Shown here one piece after another: positions 60,093 to 64,000 of a stretch of 64,000 bases of DNA. Source of the stretch: Microbacterium testaceum StLB037 (GTDB taxonomy: Bacteria > Actinomycetota > Actinomycetes > Actinomycetales > Microbacteriaceae); contig NC_015125.1 in assembly GCF_000202635.1 (NCBI RefSeq), positions 434,001 through 498,000 of the forward strand, read 5' to 3'. The notes under the pieces were generated by a model. It worked only from the letters and a program-made list of their open reading frames with translations. It did no database searches and was not told where the DNA came from. The position numbers and the translations under genes are program-made. The stretch's first letter is position 1, and each line of letters opens with the position of its first letter.

Positions 60093-60779
60093 TCAGGACG
60101 GAAGACGCCAGTCCACGGGCGGGGCGCCCTGCTCCTCGAGGAGCGCATTGACGCGCGAGAACGGCTTCGAGCCGAAGAACCCGCGGCTCGCCGACAGCGG
60201 CGACGGGTGCGGCGACGACACGATCGCGGTGTCGCCGAGCAACGGCGCCAGGTTCATGGCATCCCGACCCCACAGCACGGCCACGAGCGGCGCCTCACGA
60301 GCGGCCAGGGTGTGGATCGCATGTTCGGTGACGCGTTCCCATCCCCACCCGCGGTGGGATGCCGGGGCCCCGGGCGCCACGGTGAGCACCCTGTTCAGCA
60401 GCATCACGCCCTGCGCCGACCACGCCGAGAGGTCGCCGTGCGGGGCGGGGGCGATGCCGAGGTCGTCGGAGAGCTCCCGGTAGATGTTCGACAGGCTCCG
60501 CGGCAGCGGGCGCACGTGCGGGTCGACGGCGAACGACAGCCCGATCGGGTGACCCGGGGTCGGGTAGGGGTCCTGACCGACGATCAACACGCGCACCGCG
60601 TCGAGAGGGGTGCGGAACGCGCGCAACACGAGGTCTCCGGCCGGCAGGTACGGCTTCCCCTCACTGCGCAACCGCTCGCCGACCGCGGCGATGTCCGCGG
60701 CCACCGGAGCCAACGGCTCGACCCAGGAACGGTCGATCAGCCCGGCGTCCGCGAGTTCGGCGAGGGACTTCGCCGTCAC
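60093..60779 (-). CDS. ung: Uracil-DNA glycosylase, family 1
   Basis: Removes uracil from DNA. 228 residues. Catalytic Asp in [31 protein letters not shown]; catalytic His in [22 protein letters not shown]. The GTG start overlaps the phosphoribosyltransferase stop in GTGA. Confidence 0.97.
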   Translation of the reverse strand: MTAKSLAELADAGLIDRSWVEPLAPVAADIAAVGERLRSEGKPYLPAGDLVLRAFRTPLDAVRVLIVGQDPYPTPGHPIGLSFAVDPHVRPLPRSLSNIYRELSDDLGIAPAPHGDLSAWSAQGVMLLNRVLTVAPGAPASHRGWGWERVTEHAIHTLAAREAPLVAVLWGRDAMNLAPLLGDTAIVSSPHPSPLSASRGFFGSKPFSRVNALLEEQGAPPVDWRLPS

Positions 60780-61261
60780 GCCGCGTCTTCCTCGTGCACC
60801 GATCCCTGGAACGACCAGGGGAAGTCGATCCACAGGTCGGTGTTCTTCCACGAGTAGTCGGGCGTGATGATCGTGGAGGGCTTCGTGTAGATCACGGCCG
60901 AGCGCGCCTCGGCTCCGTGCCGGTCCAGGAGCTTCACGGCGAGGTCGAGCGTGCGGCCGCTGTCGGCGACATCGTCGACGAGGAGCACCCGGCGCCCGCT
61001 CAGGTACGACAGGTCCAGGGCCGGAGGCAGCACCTCGGGGGCGTCGAGCACCGTGCCCACGCCGGTGTAGAACTCCACGTTGAGCGCGCCGCAGTTCTTG
61101 ACGCCGAGGCCGTAGGCGATCGCGCCGCCGGGCAGCAGTCCGCCGCGGGCGATGGCGACGACGACCTCGGGATGGAACCCGTCGGCCACGATCGCTCGCG
61201 AGATGTCGCGGGTCGCCGCGCCGAAATCGTCCCAGGTCAACCGCTCGCGCTCGTCCGTCAC
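60776..61261 (-). CDS. Phosphoribosyltransferase (hypoxanthine/xanthine-guanine type)
   Basis: 161 residues, GTG start with GAGGAG upstream. PRPP site [14 protein letters not shown] at 92-105; [19 protein letters not shown] and [27 protein letters not shown] match the gpt-like group. Base-salvage role is likely; the exact base cannot be fixed. Coupled to ung by a 4-base overlap. Confidence 0.85.
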   Translation of the reverse strand: MTDERERLTWDDFGAATRDISRAIVADGFHPEVVVAIARGGLLPGGAIAYGLGVKNCGALNVEFYTGVGTVLDAPEVLPPALDLSYLSGRRVLLVDDVADSGRTLDLAVKLLDRHGAEARSAVIYTKPSTIITPDYSWKNTDLWIDFPWSFQGSVHEEDAA

Positions 61262-61390
61262 ACCGGACTCCTCTCTCGACTGCCTTCAACCCTAGGGCGT
61301 CGGCGTCGCGGCCCCTCCGCGCGGAGTCCCCCTCGGGCGCGCAGAGGCAGGATCCCGGATGCCACGCCCCCGCGGTGCTATCGTCGCGCC

Positions 61391-62890
61391 ATGTCGCGCG
61401 TCTCCGGCGCGGTCGGTCGGGTGCGTTCGTCGGCACTCGGGGTGACCGCGGGTCTCATCGGCTGGTTCGTCGTGGTGGAGCTCGTCAGCGGCATCCTGCA
61501 GGGGTTCTACGTGCCCCTGCTGCCCGACATCGTCGTGCACCTCGGGATCCGCGATGCCGACGTCAACTGGTTCGAGGCCGCTCAACTGTTGCTGTCGGCG
61601 CTCGTGCTGCCGGTGCTGGCCAAGCTCGGCGACATGTTCGGCCACAAGCGGATCCTGCTCCTCTCGGCGCTCGCGACGGCGGCGGCCAGCTGGTGGCTCG
61701 TCTTCGCCGACTCGTTCACCTCGTTCCTGCTCGCGTGGGCGCTGCAGGGGTTCTACGTGGTGTGGCTTCCGCTGGAGATCGCCCTCATCTTCGACCGGGG
61801 TCGCCGTCTGCAGCGAGGGGTCTCGCGCACGCGCAGCGCCGCCGGATTGCTCGTCGTCGGTCTGCAGGCCGGGGCGATCATCGGAGCCCTCGCCGCGGGA
61901 CGCCTGTTCGCCGCGACCGGCGGGAACCTCCGGCTCGCGCTCATGGTCCCCGCGGTGGCGGTCACCCTCGTCTCCCTCGTCATCTGGCTGGGCGTGCCCG
62001 AGTCCGAGCGCTCCCCCGATGCGCGGCGTCTCGACGTGGGCGGCTTCGCGATCCTCGCGGGCGCTCTGCTCTGCGTGACGGGGGCGCTGTCGTTCGTGCG
62101 GCTTCCCGAAGGCCCCGGTCCGCTCGCGATCACGGCCCTGCTCGTCGCGGGGGTCGCCCTCCTCGTGGTCTTCGTGTGGTTCGAGCTGCGCCAGAGCGAC
62201 CCGGCGGTCGACATCCGCGTGCTCCGCCGCCCCGAGATGTGGCCCGTGCAGACCACCGCCTTCCTCGTCGGCATCAGCCTCCTCGGTGCCCAGGGGCCGC
62301 TCGCGACCTACGCCGGCACAGACCGCGCGCTCGGATATGGGCTGGGATTGGATGCCACCGACCGGTCCAACGTGATCGGTGTCTACCTCGTGTCGCTCAT
62401 CGTGGGAGCGGTGCTGTTCGCCGTGACCTCGCGCCGCGCGAGTCCCCGCGCGGTGCTCATCGGTGCGGCCGTCCTCGTGGGCGCCGGCTACGCCCTCCTC
62501 CTGCCCCTCCACGTCGAGCTGTGGCAGGTGCTGCTGTGCCTTGCGATCGCCGGTCTCGGATCGGGAGCGCTCGTCGCGGCGATGCCCGCGGCCGCCGCGG
62601 CCGCCGCTCCGCGCGGGCAGACGGGCGTGGCATCCGCTCTCACCAACACCACGAAGACCGTGGGCGGCACGATGTCGTCCGCGGTGTTCGGCGTGGTGCT
62701 GGCCGCGGGGGCGGGATCGGCGGTGGCGGCGACGGCGGCACCGCTCGCCGGTTACCTGACCGTCTGGGCGATCTGCGCGGCGGGCGGCTTCGCGGCGGCG
62801 GTTCTGCTGCTCTTCGTGCCCAAGGTCGCGTTCGCCGATCGGGCTGAGGCCGAGGTGGACGCGCAGGCGGCGCGCGGCGAGGTGAGCTGA
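61391..62890 (+). CDS. Major facilitator superfamily exporter (14-segment drug:H+ type), leaderless
   Basis: 499 residues with 13-14 membrane segments. Motif A-like [14 protein letters not shown] follows segment 2, and [46 protein letters not shown] is typical of the 14-segment drug exporter group. TATCGT lies six bases before the ATG and no ribosome site exists. Substrate unknown. Confidence 0.88.
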   Translation: MSRVSGAVGRVRSSALGVTAGLIGWFVVVELVSGILQGFYVPLLPDIVVHLGIRDADVNWFEAAQLLLSALVLPVLAKLGDMFGHKRILLLSALATAAASWWLVFADSFTSFLLAWALQGFYVVWLPLEIALIFDRGRRLQRGVSRTRSAAGLLVVGLQAGAIIGALAAGRLFAATGGNLRLALMVPAVAVTLVSLVIWLGVPESERSPDARRLDVGGFAILAGALLCVTGALSFVRLPEGPGPLAITALLVAGVALLVVFVWFELRQSDPAVDIRVLRRPEMWPVQTTAFLVGISLLGAQGPLATYAGTDRALGYGLGLDATDRSNVIGVYLVSLIVGAVLFAVTSRRASPRAVLIGAAVLVGAGYALLLPLHVELWQVLLCLAIAGLGSGALVAAMPAAAAAAAPRGQTGVASALTNTTKTVGGTMSSAVFGVVLAAGAGSAVAATAAPLAGYLTVWAICAAGGFAAAVLLLFVPKVAFADRAEAEVDAQAARGEVS

Positions 62891-62902
62891 CTCTCCCTCC
62901 GC

Positions 62903-63982
62903 TTACGGGCGTCCGAGGAGGAAGAATCCCACGGTGAGGACCGCGACGAGGGCGAACGACACCCACGCCGCAAGCCCCCACGACGTCCGCAGGCGACGAC
63001 CCGCCGGCGCGACCTGCGCCAGATCGAGCCGGGTCTCGTCGACGGCGGGGTCGTCTCGCAGCTGGGTCTCGCGCCAGCGCTCCCACTGCTCGAGTTTCGT
63101 CGCGAAGACATCCGCGGTGCGCATCACTTCGGCCCATCGCGCGGGATCGGTCGTGACGACGTCGCGCGGGTGCACGAGGATGAGCAGGTCGTCGACGATC
63201 TCGATGTCCCATCCACCGGCGTCGTCGATCGCCTGCGCCATGACGTCGGGCGTGAAGAGGTAGAGAGCATCCGCCTCGTATCCCTCGGGGCAGTACAGGT
63301 CGAAGTGCTCGTCGAAGTCTCCCTCGAGCGAGAGCCGCTGCCCGGAATCGGGAACGGCCGCCACCGCGAATGCCCGGGTTCCGCGCCGAGTGGCGCGCAC
63401 GATGATGTGCGGCAACGGGCGTCGGAGGCCGATCTTGATCCATCCGCCCACCGGTGGGTAGGTGAACCGGCGCGTGGCGTTGCGGATCTCGTAGTCCGCC
63501 CACTCGACCGTTCGCCCGTCGGCGTTCTCGCGCGTCATCGCGCGGGCGACGGTGTGCCCCGTGATGCTCCACCAGGCGCGCATGGTTCCCGACCGCGGCC
63601 CCGGGACGTACTCGAGCCCGTTGTCGTCGGCGAAACGGGCAAGCGCCCAGTGTTCGCGGGGGCGCGTGCGTCGCTTGCCGGTGCGGACGATGCCCCACAC
63701 GCTGAAGACGAGCACCCCGAGGAACAGGAACACGAAAAGGAACATAGGTCGAACCTCGTCGGAGCCGCCCTGGCGCATCTCCGCCGCGATGTTCGCCCAC
63801 ATCCCCAGGGCACCGACCGTCGAGGTGATCAGGAGGAAGGTGAAGACAGCCCGCCGCCCCCGCCTCTCGGAATCGCGGACGCGCGGATACTCCTGACGGA
63901 ATCGCGCCCAGAACCGCCGAAGCTCGGCGCGGCTCGGGTGGGCGCGCAGCGCCTCCACGTCGAGCGTCGTCGATGCGGTCAT
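62903..63982 (-). CDS. Uncharacterised membrane protein with cytoplasmic domain
   Basis: 359 residues. Two N-terminal membrane segments (about 46-68 and 80-100) and one at the C-terminus (about 336-357) enclose a soluble domain (105-335: FADDNGLEYVPGPRSG, YPPVGGWIKIGLRRPLPHIIVRA, LSLEGDFDEHFDLYCPEGYEADALYLFTPDV). It resembles DUF3137-type proteins of unknown function. ATG at 63980-63982. Confidence 0.75.
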   Translation of the reverse strand: MTASTTLDVEALRAHPSRAELRRFWARFRQEYPRVRDSERRGRRAVFTFLLITSTVGALGMWANIAAEMRQGGSDEVRPMFLFVFLFLGVLVFSVWGIVRTGKRRTRPREHWALARFADDNGLEYVPGPRSGTMRAWWSITGHTVARAMTRENADGRTVEWADYEIRNATRRFTYPPVGGWIKIGLRRPLPHIIVRATRRGTRAFAVAAVPDSGQRLSLEGDFDEHFDLYCPEGYEADALYLFTPDVMAQAIDDAGGWDIEIVDDLLILVHPRDVVTTDPARWAEVMRTADVFATKLEQWERWRETQLRDDPAVDETRLDLAQVAPAGRRLRTSWGLAAWVSFALVAVLTVGFFLLGRP

Positions 63983-64000
63983 ACCGGCAGGATCGGCTCA

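Overview
The window comes from a high-GC actinobacterial chromosome, most likely Microbacterium or a close relative in the Microbacteriaceae. This rests on the gene order argS / lysA-hom-thrC-thrB-rho-prfA, frequent GTG starts, many 4-base stop/start overlaps, a tRNA gene without encoded CCA, frequent leaderless starts, and the word GGATGCC/GGCATCC recurring throughout. The genus is inferred, not proven.

Layout. (1) 1-8267: convergent tail of an unknown gene, then the minus-strand housekeeping run lysA-hom-thrC-thrB-rho-prfA (lysine and threonine synthesis, transcription and translation termination). (2) 8592-20541: a 12-kb insertion that separates lysA from argS. It holds three large Tat-exported proteins: a 1900-residue protein alternating four Ig-like domains with four seven-blade RCC1 propellers, a 730-residue protein of recently duplicated propeller-like repeats, and an M60 (enhancin-like) metallopeptidase with a mucin-binding type domain. 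They flank an AraC-type regulator whose gene contains a run of 21 C, a classic slippage switch. No transposase, integrase or att site was seen. This is the most interesting part of the window: it looks like a phase-variable surface or host-glycoprotein module. (3) 20672-25937: DUF2993 (LmeA-like) protein, argS, transglutaminase-like protein, a Ser/Thr kinase coupled to a lipoprotein, and a DUF6458 membrane protein.

(4) 26122-33456: an HprK-like/PqqD-like fusion, tRNA-Arg(CCG), small acidic proteins, membrane proteins, rtcB preceded by a 32-codon ORF and a terminator (attenuator-like layout), and a MarR regulator divergent from a run of small genes. (5) 33463-38633: SRPBCC protein / FAD oxidoreductase / Nei glycosylase / SPL-like radical-SAM operon, and a GAF histidine kinase. 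(6) 38747-43475: two small proteins, PIG-V-like membrane glycosyltransferase, SMR exporter, and the overlapping DUF3097-trmB-CPBP set. (7) 43600-50753: TPM-domain protein and PspA (envelope stress), arginase-family enzyme, HExxH protein, iron-box-controlled SIP-domain protein, tyrosine phosphatase with an AhpD-like protein, alpha/beta hydrolase.

(8) 50889-56208: a complete Dpp/Opp-type peptide ABC importer (lipoprotein, two permeases, two ATPases, all overlapping) with a small winged-helix regulator. (9) 56270-63982: protealysin-like M4 peptidase with its emfourin-type inhibitor, a YafY-type regulator divergent from an alpha/beta hydrolase, a long intergenic inverted repeat, GNAT acetyltransferase, ung, a phosphoribosyltransferase, an MFS exporter and a membrane protein.

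All functions are assigned by reading motifs and recalled family features. No database search was run.
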